Positions 25,659-33,919 of a stretch of DNA of 35,921 nt are shown piece after piece. Location: the NCBI GenBank assembly GCA_002348345.1, contig DEAY01000334.1, positions 1 to 35,921 of the forward strand, written 5' to 3'. The DNA comes from Verrucomicrobia bacterium UBA2970. GTDB taxonomy: Bacteria; Verrucomicrobiota; Verrucomicrobiia; Limisphaerales; AAA164-E04. Made by a program: the position numbers and the translations under genes. Positions within the stretch are counted from its first letter, which is position 1. The number at the start of each line of letters is the position of its first letter. The notes beneath the pieces are model-generated. The model had not been told where the DNA came from and made no database searches. It worked only from the letters and a program-made list of their open reading frames with translations.

Positions 25659-26149
25659 TGTCGGCCAAACCGTTCCTCCTCACGGTCGTCATCGCCGCGA
25701 CGGGATGGTGGGCCTACACGATTCTCTTTCCCTCGCCCGAAAAACAAATTCAAGAAACGCTCCAACGATTGGCAGCGAAGGCGTCGTTTTCACCCGATGA
25801 AAAAGCCCTCGCCCGCCTCGGAGCGATGAACGCGATCCCCTCATTTTTTCATAGTAACGCCGTGCTGCGTGTATCGAGCCAGGCCTACTCCGGTTCCCTT
25901 GAAGGCCGTGCTGAAATTCGAGAGGCGATTGCCAGCTCAAGAGCGGGCGCCCGATCACTCGACATCAGGCTGACCGATCCCCAGATTACCCTCAGCAGCG
26001 CCACCGAAGCCGAACTCGTGGTGACGGCGACCGTCATCCTTGACGCGGACCCCAATCCCTCGCTGCAGATCCTTCGGATGAAGATGCTCCGATCGGGGAG
26101 GCGATGGCTCATCCACAGTGTTGAACCGATCCAGCTAAACGAGCTTTGA
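25658..26149 (+). CDS. Membrane-anchored NTF2-like protein of unknown function
   Basis: The product is 163 residues. I use the ATG at 25658, which overlaps the lepB stop as TGATG; a TTG one codon earlier would also be in frame. The N-terminus (KPFLLTVVIAATGWWAYTILF) is a signal anchor or uncleaved signal. The rest, a long helix rich in Gln/Ala followed by alternating strands (LDIRLTDPQITLSSATEAELVVTATVILDAD, then RRWLIHSVEPIQL), has the shape of a cystatin/NTF2 (SnoaL-like) fold. No catalytic residues can be named. Coupling to lepB suggests an envelope role. Confidence 0.7.
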   Translation: MSAKPFLLTVVIAATGWWAYTILFPSPEKQIQETLQRLAAKASFSPDEKALARLGAMNAIPSFFHSNAVLRVSSQAYSGSLEGRAEIREAIASSRAGARSLDIRLTDPQITLSSATEAELVVTATVILDADPNPSLQILRMKMLRSGRRWLIHSVEPIQLNEL

Positions 26150-26227
26150 GGAAAACGACCTTTGAGGACACGACGCCAATGCGAACAGCCCGGCCCTCAC
26201 CCCAATCCCGAGGTCTCGAAGAATTCC

Positions 26228-26326
26228 CTACGATTTGGAGCTTTTCGCTTTCGCGGCTTCCTTTTTCCGTTTCAAATACCGCGAACGACGTTGGCGCTTA
26301 CGCACTTTTCTTAACTGCTGTCCCAT
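26228..26326 (-). CDS. 32-residue very basic small protein
   Basis: A minus-strand frame from ATG at 26326 to TAG at 26228 encodes MGQQLRKVRKRQRRSRYLKR followed by a Lys/Ala-rich tail. Seventeen of 32 residues are Lys or Arg, and there is no acidic residue other than one Glu. The composition and the KRxRRxxYLKRKK core resemble tiny conserved basic proteins annotated in Verrucomicrobia and the ribosome-associated AURKAIP1/COX24-type peptides, so nucleic-acid or ribosome binding is likely. That comparison is from memory. It lies antisense within an otherwise empty 222-base gap between two plus-strand genes and has no clear Shine-Dalgarno sequence. The absence of any competing frame and the extreme composition are the main support. 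Confidence 0.75.
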   Translation of the reverse strand: MGQQLRKVRKRQRRSRYLKRKKEAAKAKSSKS

Positions 26327-26371
26327 AATGACTAAAGGCTTAAAATCCGAACCACAAAGGGACTACCTATA

Positions 26372-26899
26372 ATGAAGTTCCCTCATCAGGCAATCTCTTT
26401 TTCAACCGCCGTTTCCTTGATGATCCTTTCCTTGTCGCTCTCCGGTTGTGCCTCTCGCTCCGACGGAGGCAAGCCTAGCGACAAATACAGCACCCTTCGA
26501 CTCTACGGCGCCGTCCAGCCAGATCGCACCGGCCGGCACCAAAGCGTCCCGATCAATCGTCGGACGCCAATGATGATGACCGTCGCCGATCAGCCCTTTC
26601 TGGATGAAGGCTACATCATGGAGGCGGCCGTCGTTGAATCAGTCGGCGGTTTCAGTCTGCGGATTCAATACGACCGGCGGGGGACGGGTTTGTTGGAGAA
26701 CGCAACTCATCGAATGCGTAATCAGCATATCGCCATTCACAGCAGTTTTCCCGAATCTCGTTGGCTGGCAGCCCCAGTGATCGACACGCCGATCAGCAAC
26801 GGCCTTCTCGTGTTCACGCCCGACGCGAGCCGTGAAGAAGCGGAGCGAATCGCATCGGGACTCAACGCCCTTGCTCGGAAACTTCGAAAGGAAAAATAA
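26372..26899 (+). CDS. Lipoprotein with a SecD/SecDF-P1-like domain
   Basis: The product is 175 residues. A lipoprotein signal ends in LSLSGC with the lipidated cysteine at C26. From about residue 70 the sequence parallels the periplasmic P1 region of SecD: a stretch like DEGYIMEAAVVE..FSLRIQYDRRGT, then WLAAPVIDTPISNG, then FTPDASREEAERIASGLN. SecD has the equivalent of xxSAPVIxxPIxxG followed by FTxEEAxxLAxxL. No SecD transmembrane helices are present. It may be a free-standing relative that assists or senses protein export, but this is inference; its neighbours are signal peptidase I and an M23 peptidase. The ATG at 26372 follows an AAGGGA-like site about 18 bases upstream. Confidence 0.7.
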   Translation: MKFPHQAISFSTAVSLMILSLSLSGCASRSDGGKPSDKYSTLRLYGAVQPDRTGRHQSVPINRRTPMMMTVADQPFLDEGYIMEAAVVESVGGFSLRIQYDRRGTGLLENATHRMRNQHIAIHSSFPESRWLAAPVIDTPISNGLLVFTPDASREEAERIASGLNALARKLRKEK

Positions 26900-26912
26900 G
26901 GCCATCCACGGT

Positions 26913-27941
26913 ATGCGACACGTCGCCCTTTCCTATACGCTCGCCTTTTCATTGCTGGGTGCTTACGCCCAGGCCGCATCGGTTTTTCAGTTCCCGACCG
27001 CCAACCACACCCTGCTCCAAGAGAACGGAGACGCCCACTTTTTTGTGGGAACGCCGGGCCGCCCATGGACCGCGGGTTCCTTCGGCTGCGTTCGATCCTC
27101 CGGATACCAATTCCACGAGGGAGCGGATATTCGTTCGATCGCCCGTGACAAACGAAACGAACCCACGGATCCGGTCCTCTGCACGGCCGATGGATGGGTC
27201 GTTCACACGAACCGAAAGGCCGGCCTCTCCAATTACGGAAAATACGTCGTGGTCGGACACAAAGTGGAGGGCTTGGAAATCTACAGCATCTACGCTCACC
27301 TCAGCCGCGTGAACGACGAGTGGAAACCGGGCAAATGGATCGCCAAGGGAGCTCAGATCGGCATCATGGGGCGCACCTCCAACACGCGCCAGCGAATCTC
27401 AAAAGAACGCGCTCATCTCCACTTCGAAATCACGCTGCTGGCTAACCATGAGTTTCCAGACTTCTTCAAAAAGAAGTACCCCAAGGGCCGAAACGACCAC
27501 GGAATCTGGAACGGACAAAACCTGATTGGAATCGATCCCGCGGAGGTGTTTCGCGCACAAGCCGCCTCCCCCGCAGGATTCAAACTCCGCGACTATCTGC
27601 GAGAACAAGCCCCTCTCTTCAAGCTCCGTGTCCACCAAACCGAGTTCGCCTGGATCAAACGATACCGTCCTCTCATCCTCCGCTCTCCTGAACTTTCTCA
27701 TGAACAAGTGGATGGTTACGAGATTGCGTTCAACTATGGCGGTCTTCCCTACCAACTCAAACCCATCGCCATCGAGAATCCCCCCGCCGGGGAACCCTGG
27801 GAACTGATCCATGTCGACGAGGCAGTTTATCAAAAACACCCCTGCCGCAAACTCGTCATCAAGACCGGCGCGAAGTGGCGTCTGACCGCAAAGGGCAGAC
27901 AACTCATCGAGTTGCTTCTTTTTGCGGCGGATCGGCCCTAG
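26913..27941 (+). CDS. Secreted M23-family (LytM-type) metallopeptidase
   Basis: The protein is predicted to be a periplasmic or exported zinc endopeptidase acting on peptidoglycan cross-links. I start at the ATG at 26913 (342 residues), where a signal peptide begins (RHVALSYTLAFSLLGAYAQA); the longer frame from 26832 overlaps the lipoprotein gene. The M23 zinc ligands are present as H68 and D72 in FHEGADI and H170 in HLHFE, with H168 catalytic and YAHL at 127-130. The C-terminal 140 residues have no recognised fold. It starts 13 bases after the lipoprotein stop and is likely co-transcribed. Confidence 0.9.
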   Translation: MRHVALSYTLAFSLLGAYAQAASVFQFPTANHTLLQENGDAHFFVGTPGRPWTAGSFGCVRSSGYQFHEGADIRSIARDKRNEPTDPVLCTADGWVVHTNRKAGLSNYGKYVVVGHKVEGLEIYSIYAHLSRVNDEWKPGKWIAKGAQIGIMGRTSNTRQRISKERAHLHFEITLLANHEFPDFFKKKYPKGRNDHGIWNGQNLIGIDPAEVFRAQAASPAGFKLRDYLREQAPLFKLRVHQTEFAWIKRYRPLILRSPELSHEQVDGYEIAFNYGGLPYQLKPIAIENPPAGEPWELIHVDEAVYQKHPCRKLVIKTGAKWRLTAKGRQLIELLLFAADRP

Positions 27942-28006
27942 CTCCCCTCCTCCTCAAAGAGACATTCTGACCGAAGTCCTCGTAATAGGCGGGTGATGAA
28001 GCATAT

Positions 28007-28954
28007 TCAACCGACCTTCTCGACTGCAAGATGCTCCCGATGATTCGTCAAACGAATCACGTTCGCGGTCACCTCACGACAAAGTCCAACAAACCGCTCC
28101 TCGCTCATATTCAGGGGCCGTTTCCGCCAACTCAGCAGTCCCCACTGCCGACTCAGTTGCCGGCGCCCCAAGGGAAGCGCAACCAAACTCCCAGACTCAA
28201 CCTCTTCCTGGACGACCCAAGGCGCCATGATACTCACCCCAAGACCCAGCTTTACGAGTTCCTTGATCGCGTCCATGCTCCCGAACTCGATGAGCGTGTT
28301 CAGCGCGATTCCATCACGTCGAAAAAACGATTCAATCATTCGAAAGGTTTGGCTCCCCTTGTTGTAGAGAACAAATTTCTGCTTTGAAATCTGGCTTTGC
28401 ATGACATGTCCCGAACGAGCCCATTCATGATCGGGGCTCACGATGAACTTCAGCTCATCCGTAAAGAGCGGTTGAAATGCCAGCTTATCAAGCAGATCGG
28501 GTTCCAATGTGATGGCCAGATCAATTCGATTGCTCTCCAGCAATTCCACGGAATCCGATGCATCCGCTGGTTCAATGGTGATCAGGCAATCGGCATACTC
28601 CTCCTTAAACCGACGCAATACAGAGGGAAGGATATACTGGCAGGTGGTACTGCTCGCCCCGATTCGAATCCGAGAGTAACCCCATTTGTTCAACTGGCCT
28701 AGAGATTCTCGGGCCGAACTCATTTCGTTCAGAATTCGCTTCGCATAGACCAACAGGGTTTCACCCGCCTGAGTGAGCAAGACTTTCTTGCCGACACGAT
28801 CAAATAAGCGACATCCAACCTCCTGTTCCAGAGCCTTCACGGAATGGCTCACGGCGGATTGAGACAGACAAACTTCTCGCGCCGCGTTGGTAAACCCTCC
28901 GGTGCGCGCGAGAGCTACAAATGTTCTCAGTTGTCGACTGTCAAGCGGTTGCAC
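28007..28954 (-). CDS. LysR-family transcriptional regulator
   Basis: The product is 315 residues. A winged helix-turn-helix occupies 1-65 (QLRTFVALARTGGFTNAARE, LSQSAVSHSVKALEQEVG, LFDRVGKKVLLTQAG). A periplasmic-binding-protein-like effector domain follows (about 92-295), with VSIMAPWVV and LGLGVSIM near 240. The start is a GTG at 28954. The sequence has the general look of the CysB/CbbR side of the family but the effector cannot be named. It is convergent with the M23 gene and lies downstream of pyk in the same direction, 371 bases away, so its target is not obvious from context; LysR proteins usually autoregulate. Confidence 0.93.
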   Translation of the reverse strand: MQPLDSRQLRTFVALARTGGFTNAAREVCLSQSAVSHSVKALEQEVGCRLFDRVGKKVLLTQAGETLLVYAKRILNEMSSARESLGQLNKWGYSRIRIGASSTTCQYILPSVLRRFKEEYADCLITIEPADASDSVELLESNRIDLAITLEPDLLDKLAFQPLFTDELKFIVSPDHEWARSGHVMQSQISKQKFVLYNKGSQTFRMIESFFRRDGIALNTLIEFGSMDAIKELVKLGLGVSIMAPWVVQEEVESGSLVALPLGRRQLSRQWGLLSWRKRPLNMSEERFVGLCREVTANVIRLTNHREHLAVEKVG

Positions 28955-29325
28955 AATGATTCGGTATTCCTTTCTTAGCTCCTCGCTTTCCTATGAGCAG
29001 GTGAGAGGCCAGAACAGCAAATCCGATCGAGGAAACAACCGCTCTTCTTCATGACCCAAACCCGATGCAATCTAAAATCCTAATGGTCAATGAATTAGGG
29101 AGAAGAAAGCTATGTCAGTTAGACCACCCATGAGCCGGCGAAGCCGTAAGGCACGCCATCAAACACCAACGCTTATGATCAAAAGAAACCAACCTGTTCA
29201 TTTCACAACAACAGGCACGGAGAACAGGGATCCACTGGATCGATTCGGTGATTGATTGCAACATGACCCCGGTCCGGTTTACCCGGGACCACCGGAGCCA
29301 CTTCTCCAGATTTCGAACGGACCCA
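28955..29325. other. Intergenic region between pyk and the LysR gene
   Basis: These 371 bases hold the LysR promoter region, a possible small plus-strand gene (29112-29255, listed separately) and, close to the pyk end, an imperfect hairpin with GGTCC and GGACC arms at about 29271-29292. That hairpin lies about 35-55 bases beyond the pyk stop on the minus strand and could end its transcript, but no T tract follows. No tRNA is present. Confidence 0.4.
29112..29255 (+). CDS. Possible 47-residue small protein
   Basis: An ATG at 29112, preceded by the purine-rich GGGAGAAGAAAG that could serve as a ribosome binding site, opens 47 codons to TGA at 29253. The product begins MSVRPPMSRRSRKARHQTP and is basic in its first half and polar after that. 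I recognise no domain. It lies between two minus-strand genes on the opposite strand. The ribosome-binding-like sequence is the only positive evidence, so this may be chance. Confidence 0.3.
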   Translation: MSVRPPMSRRSRKARHQTPTLMIKRNQPVHFTTTGTENRDPLDRFGD

Positions 29326-30759
29326 CTAGCCCTTCACAGTCCGCAACTGCACCGTATCCAAGACTTCCCCTTCAAGGAGTACGTTCATGATGACCACCAA
29401 TTGCTCACCCACTGAAACATTCTTCCGCAATAGCAGGACGGAGAAGGCTTCATCAAGAACGGATTCGGGCTCTGTTTTCAAAGGCATAAAGATCGGCTCG
29501 ACACCCCACAGCAAGGCCATTTGATGGTAGACCGTTTCTTCGTCGGTAAACGCGTAAACCGGGCTTCGAATCGGACGCAACAACGAGAGGACCCGGGCCA
29601 GATATCCGTTTCGGGTAAAGACAACGATTCCCGCCCCTCCCAAATCCTCCGCCAACACGACGGCGGATCTGAGGATTTTCGACTTGGCGCTCTTCAGGTG
29701 AAGCTGCTCATTGTGGGCCACCTCGATATTGCCCTCGATGCTCTCGATGGTACGTGCCATGATCTCGACACTCTTTACTGGGTATGCGCCTACCGTCGTC
29801 TCCCCCGAGAGCATCAGGCAGTCCGCCCCTTCATTCACCCCATTGGCGACATCGGTGATTTCGGCACGGGTCGGAATCGGAGAGGACACCATCGATTCCA
29901 GCAGATGAGTCGCGATGATGACGGGACGCCCCACCATCAAACAGAGATTCACGGCTCGGCGTTGAATGATGGGAAGCCGCTCGAAGGGCATCTCGATTCC
30001 CAGATCCCCACGCGCAACCATGAGGCCGTCCGAGGCTTTGATGATTTCTTCGAGATTGGCGATCGCACTTTGATCCTCAATCTTCGCGATGATCCGAGAC
30101 GAGCTCCCACGGTCGCTCAAGAAACGTCGCATGAGGTCGACGTCATCTGCCTGCCTGACAAAGGACATCGCAAAGTATTCGACCCCCAATTCAATCCCGA
30201 ACTGAGTGTCGATGCAGTCTTTCTCGGTCATGGAGGGCAACCGCGTGGTGATCCCCGGTAAATTGATATGGCGACGACTCCCCAGCACACCGCGGCTGAG
30301 GACTCGGCAATGGAGGACGCTCCCCTCGCGCTTCTCCACGGTCATTTGAATCAAACCATTGTCGATGAGAAGCGTCATCCCAGGCATCATATCGCCGGCT
30401 AGGCCGGGGTAATTCGTCGACACCACAATCCGGTCGGATTGAGCACGATACCCCGGAGCCTGTGCCTCAGGACAAACGATGACTTCAGCCCCGGGCTCAA
30501 GAGTAATCGGAGAATCCAGAGGTCCCGTCCTCACTTCCGGACCCTTGATATCCATCATCAAGGCCACCGGCTGGTTCAACTCACCGGACACACACCGAAG
30601 TCTCTTCACCAGATTCCGACACCACTCATGACTCGCGTGTGCCATATTCAACCGACACACGTTTCCCCCCGCCTCAAGGATCAATCTCAACTGCTCGGTT
30701 GATTCCGTGGCAGGCCCAACGGTAAAGATGATTTTGGTGTGCCGAAACATTGATTTCAT
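29326..30759 (-). CDS. pyk: Pyruvate kinase
   Basis: This glycolytic enzyme makes pyruvate and ATP from phosphoenolpyruvate and ADP. I choose the ATG at 30759 (477 residues), preceded by GGAAAGG on the minus strand, because the family N-terminus (HTKIIFTVGPATES) follows at once; the longer frame adds 17 residues from a start at 30810. Landmarks are MDIKGPEVRTG (69-79), the catalytic IIAKIED (223-229, K226), MVARGDLGIEMP (247-258) and the nucleotide-site region PTRAEITDVANG (296-307) with LSGETTVGAYP. Small departures include ATHLLESM for ATQMLESM and NMAHAS for the usual NFSHG. The C-terminal domain (about 345-477) is present. Confidence 0.95.
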   Translation of the reverse strand: MKSMFRHTKIIFTVGPATESTEQLRLILEAGGNVCRLNMAHASHEWCRNLVKRLRCVSGELNQPVALMMDIKGPEVRTGPLDSPITLEPGAEVIVCPEAQAPGYRAQSDRIVVSTNYPGLAGDMMPGMTLLIDNGLIQMTVEKREGSVLHCRVLSRGVLGSRRHINLPGITTRLPSMTEKDCIDTQFGIELGVEYFAMSFVRQADDVDLMRRFLSDRGSSSRIIAKIEDQSAIANLEEIIKASDGLMVARGDLGIEMPFERLPIIQRRAVNLCLMVGRPVIIATHLLESMVSSPIPTRAEITDVANGVNEGADCLMLSGETTVGAYPVKSVEIMARTIESIEGNIEVAHNEQLHLKSAKSKILRSAVVLAEDLGGAGIVVFTRNGYLARVLSLLRPIRSPVYAFTDEETVYHQMALLWGVEPIFMPLKTEPESVLDEAFSVLLLRKNVSVGEQLVVIMNVLLEGEVLDTVQLRTVKG

Positions 30760-31168
30760 TGGGACGCCTTTCCGACCGGTCAGGACCGCTTGATTTCGCA
30801 CCAATCGCATTCACAACGCAAGACCTCGCGCAAGGAATGCGTTGAGTTGCCCCCATTCCAATCCGATCCCAAGGCCGGGGGAGGGTTGGATGGCATTGGG
30901 GACAGCGGCAAATCTGGTACTGCTCCTGCTAACATTTTTGAAACAAGAACAAACGACCAGAAATAGAATGGCGTAACCCCATGGCGACAGGGACAATCGG
31001 TCGCCATTCCATTCAGGCCAAAGGAAGAGGATTTCCGGGCAATCGGGACCCCGATCCCCTATTTCTCTGTGGACTTGACACACGAGCATAAGGTAATCGA
31101 CACTAAAAGTTTTCCAAATCCTCGGAAAGTGGGCAATTTGAACGCCGGAGGGTTTGATTCCGACAACC
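30760..31168. other. Divergent intergenic region between pyk and the VTC gene
   Basis: This region of about 400 bases must contain both promoters. Near its middle ATGGCGAC (30983-30990) pairs perfectly with GTCGCCAT (31002-31009), while an upstream GAATGGCG (30968-30975) could pair instead with CGCCATTC (31004-31011), so the two hairpins exclude each other. TTGACA occurs at 31076-31081 on the plus strand without a convincing -10 at normal spacing. Short minus-strand frames (for example one ending at 30780) have no recognisable product. No tRNA was seen. Confidence 0.45.
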
Positions 31169-32020
31169 ATGGGACCTGACAAACTACAAGCTCAACGATT
31201 TGAGTTTAAATACATCATTTCCGAAGCAACCGCGCTTGCCATCCGGGAGTTTGTACAGGGCTACCTCGTGCTTGATGAGTTCGGTTCCACCCAGCCCAAT
31301 CTTTCCTATCCCGTCCATAGTCTCTATCTCGACTCGCCTGATCTGAAACTCTATCAGTCGACGATCAACGGCGATAAGAACCGTTACAAGTTGCGCCTTC
31401 GATTCTACGAGGATCGGCCGAATGCCCCGGTTTATTTCGAAATCAAACGGCGGGTGGACAATACAATTTCAAAAGAACGGGGTGGCGTGGATCGCGACGC
31501 GGTCGACTCGATTCTGGCAGGCCAGCTTCCGTCTGATGATCATGTGGTTTCCAGGGATCCAAGACAGCACCAAGCCCTTCGGACTTTCTGCCGCCGGGTT
31601 TCCGCACTCCAAGCGATTCCCATCGCCCACATCGCCTACCTGCGAGAAGCTTGGATGAGCGCTCACGATAATTCGGTGCGGATCACGATTGACCGCCGTG
31701 TCCGTTGCGAGCCTGAACCCACCGCCCAGCTTACCACCCGAATGCAAGACGCCGTTGATGTGTTCGGGGACTATCTTGTTCTTGAGCTCAAATTCACCAA
31801 CCGATACCCCGATTGGTTTCGAGAGCTAGTTCGGGTCTTTCACCTCGTTCAATGTGGAGCCGCCAAGTACGTCGATGGCGCCACACTCGTCGGAACGAGG
31901 CGCCTTACCCATCCGGGTTTCTTCAACGATCCGGCAGCGCATCGCCAGGTTTATGCGCCCCTCAACCAACGGTCCCACTTGACCCGCCGGGAGCAGATTT
32001 TGTTGGCCGCAGCGAGCTAG
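31169..32020 (+). CDS. VTC-domain protein (polyphosphate polymerase-like)
   Basis: The product is 283 residues from the ATG at 31169; a TTG at 31154 would add five. The single domain matches the VTC tunnel fold, known from the yeast vacuolar transporter chaperone where it polymerises ATP gamma-phosphate into polyphosphate. Visible elements are RFEFKYIIS, SLYLDSPDLKLYQSTING, NRYKLRLRFYED, VYFEIKRRVDNTISKERG, RITIDRRVRCE and LVLELKFTNRYP, which supply the Arg/Lys/Glu residues lining the tunnel. There is no membrane segment. It is followed by a DUF4956 membrane protein after 6 bases, the usual bacterial partner, and then an HlyD-like gene. Polymer synthesis is likely; the exact substrate is inferred. 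A GGAGGG lies 17 bases upstream of the ATG. Confidence 0.88.
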   Translation: MGPDKLQAQRFEFKYIISEATALAIREFVQGYLVLDEFGSTQPNLSYPVHSLYLDSPDLKLYQSTINGDKNRYKLRLRFYEDRPNAPVYFEIKRRVDNTISKERGGVDRDAVDSILAGQLPSDDHVVSRDPRQHQALRTFCRRVSALQAIPIAHIAYLREAWMSAHDNSVRITIDRRVRCEPEPTAQLTTRMQDAVDVFGDYLVLELKFTNRYPDWFRELVRVFHLVQCGAAKYVDGATLVGTRRLTHPGFFNDPAAHRQVYAPLNQRSHLTRREQILLAAAS

Positions 32021-32026
32021 ATCAGC

Positions 32027-32710
32027 GTGAACTGGATTCAGAATGGCGATTTTGGCACGATGCCGACCAACGTGCCGTTGATGTTTCTCGGGTTGCTCCT
32101 CTCGTTCCTCTGTGGCCATGGCATCGCCTGGGTCTATATGCTGACTCACAGCGGACTCTCCTACTCGAGATCCTTTGTCAATTCCCTGATCGTGATGCCA
32201 GTGATCGTTTCCATGGTCATGATGGTTCTCTCCAACAATTTGGTCACCGCCTTTGGGTTGATGGCTGTCTTCGCAATCGTTCGATTCAGAAACATCCTCC
32301 GGGATACCCTGGACACGACCTACGTCCTCTCCGTCATCGTGATCGGGATGGCATGCGGAACCATGAAGTTTGCCACCGCGGTCATGGGCACCCTTCTGAC
32401 GGGCGGCATCATGCTTTATCTCTATTACACCGCTTTTGGCTCCCGACATCGCTATGACGTCATTCTCAATCTCCATTGGGGACGCCCCCTAACCCAAGTG
32501 GAAGAACTGGATCATCTCTTGAATCTCTACGCCCTCAGGAGAGACCGCGCCAGCCAACGGGGTCTGGAGGGACAGGAGGGGACGGATCTGTCCTATCGTC
32601 TCCTGATGAGAGATCCCGATACACTGGACCAAATGATTGCTGAAATTCGAGAAATCAACGGGGTTTCCCGCGTCACCGGGTTATCCGCCGAATCTGAATC
32701 TGAGATCTAG
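32027..32710 (+). CDS. DUF4956-family membrane protein
   Basis: The product is 227 residues, starting at a GTG 6 bases after the VTC stop; an ATG twelve codons in is the alternative. Four membrane segments are visible: about 18-40, 49-70, a short one near 72-86 and a long hydrophobic span about 98-138. The family hallmark FGLMAVFAIVRFRNILRDT, followed by DTTYVLSVIVIGMACG, lies in the middle. A soluble C-terminal part of about 85 residues follows. DUF4956 proteins commonly accompany VTC-domain genes and are thought to form the membrane part of a polymer-handling complex. The HlyD-like gene begins one base after its stop. Confidence 0.88.
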   Translation: MNWIQNGDFGTMPTNVPLMFLGLLLSFLCGHGIAWVYMLTHSGLSYSRSFVNSLIVMPVIVSMVMMVLSNNLVTAFGLMAVFAIVRFRNILRDTLDTTYVLSVIVIGMACGTMKFATAVMGTLLTGGIMLYLYYTAFGSRHRYDVILNLHWGRPLTQVEELDHLLNLYALRRDRASQRGLEGQEGTDLSYRLLMRDPDTLDQMIAEIREINGVSRVTGLSAESESEI

Positions 32711-32711
32711 G

Positions 32712-33809
32712 ATGTCATCCCGCCAGCCCATTCCCGTTCCCCCAAGACTCAAGTGGCGAGAGTTCCGCTATCGGGTTCTGCCCCTCCTGACGCTCGGCGC
32801 GACCTCGATCGCGGTGGTCAGCCTCTGGTTCGCGCAGATTAAGAAGCCAAGCCTTGTCGGCCGGGCAATCGCTCACAAGGCCAACGTGATCACTCCGGTC
32901 TCGGGAAAGATTTCATCCCTCCACGTCGAGCCCTTTCAACCGGTGTCGCAAGGCGACGTGGTCGCGGTGGTTGAACCCATCGGGATTCGGAACCGACTCA
33001 GCTCGTTGCGCTTGGAAATCGATCTGATCCGGGGCCGAATCGAGCCGGTCGCCGAACGAAAACGCAATGCCGTCAGTTACTATCGGCTTAGGCTCGAGTG
33101 GCTTCAACAACGGGTGGCGCTGGCGGCCTCGAAGGTGAACCTCCAACGCGCCCAGAACGAACTTGCGCGAGATGGGAATCTCTTCAAGGCCCAGGTCCTT
33201 TCGGCCGACCAGTTTGATCAAACGCAAAAGAGTGTCGCCGCATTGGTGGCTGAAGTGGAAGAAGCCTCAAGCCTGGTGCAGGAGCTTGGGGAAGCATTGG
33301 CCGGACTTGAATCTCTCGACGCCCTCACCAACGCCGATCCCTTGAATGAGGAATTGCGCACCGCCATGACCGCCCAAGAGGATCAACTCAGGGAAATTGA
33401 ATCCCTCTCTGGACCCTACGCGCTCGTCGCGCCCATCTCCGGCAAGGTCACCCAAATTGACCGCGTCATGGGGGAAACCATTCTCGACGGCGACCGTGTC
33501 CTCTCCATCACCGCTGAGGAACCCACTCAACTCATCACCTACCTGAGATCACCCGATGCCGATTCCCTGCAAACCGGTCAGACCGTGCGAGTCCAAACCC
33601 GAGGGAACGACCGCCGCATCGCCAACACTGAGATTAAGGGAATCAGCCCCCAATGGGAATCCCTCTCCGGCGGCTTGAATGCCGCGCTGACTCAAAATGG
33701 AATTGACGTTGACCTTGGGCTTCCCGTCCTTCTTACCGTTCCTTCCGAACTACAGCTTCGCCCCGGTGAACTGGTTGACATTTTTCTCTCGACGACGGAA
33801 CAACCTTAA
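32712..33809 (+). CDS. HlyD-like membrane-fusion protein
   Basis: The product is 365 residues from the ATG at 32712, one base after the DUF4956 stop; the longer frame from 32637 overlaps that gene. A cytoplasmic start is followed by one transmembrane helix (about 21-41). Then comes the first half of a lipoyl-like domain (VITPVSGKISSLHVEP), a long coiled coil (about 90-230), the second half lipoyl motif (LVAPISGKVTQIDRVMGETI) and a beta-barrel region ending LRPGELVDIFLS. This is the layout of periplasmic adaptors of tripartite pumps and type I secretion. Here its nearest partners are VTC and DUF4956 rather than a pump, so it may connect the polymer machinery to the periplasm. No outer-membrane factor follows. 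Confidence 0.87.
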   Translation: MSSRQPIPVPPRLKWREFRYRVLPLLTLGATSIAVVSLWFAQIKKPSLVGRAIAHKANVITPVSGKISSLHVEPFQPVSQGDVVAVVEPIGIRNRLSSLRLEIDLIRGRIEPVAERKRNAVSYYRLRLEWLQQRVALAASKVNLQRAQNELARDGNLFKAQVLSADQFDQTQKSVAALVAEVEEASSLVQELGEALAGLESLDALTNADPLNEELRTAMTAQEDQLREIESLSGPYALVAPISGKVTQIDRVMGETILDGDRVLSITAEEPTQLITYLRSPDADSLQTGQTVRVQTRGNDRRIANTEIKGISPQWESLSGGLNAALTQNGIDVDLGLPVLLTVPSELQLRPGELVDIFLSTTEQP

Positions 33810-33919
33810 TCGGAAGGGACGAAAACGGGCATCCCCGTCCACCCCCACCACCGACCTGGAATGGTTTGAGAGATAGTTCCTGACAAGCCACCAGTGGGTC
33901 GCGTATCAATACCCCGTCA

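Noticed and set aside
31826..32476. 216-codon minus-strand open frame rich in His and Asp
   Set aside because: It is antisense to the VTC and DUF4956 genes, whose products are clearly recognisable; the His/Asp composition reflects their reversed codons.
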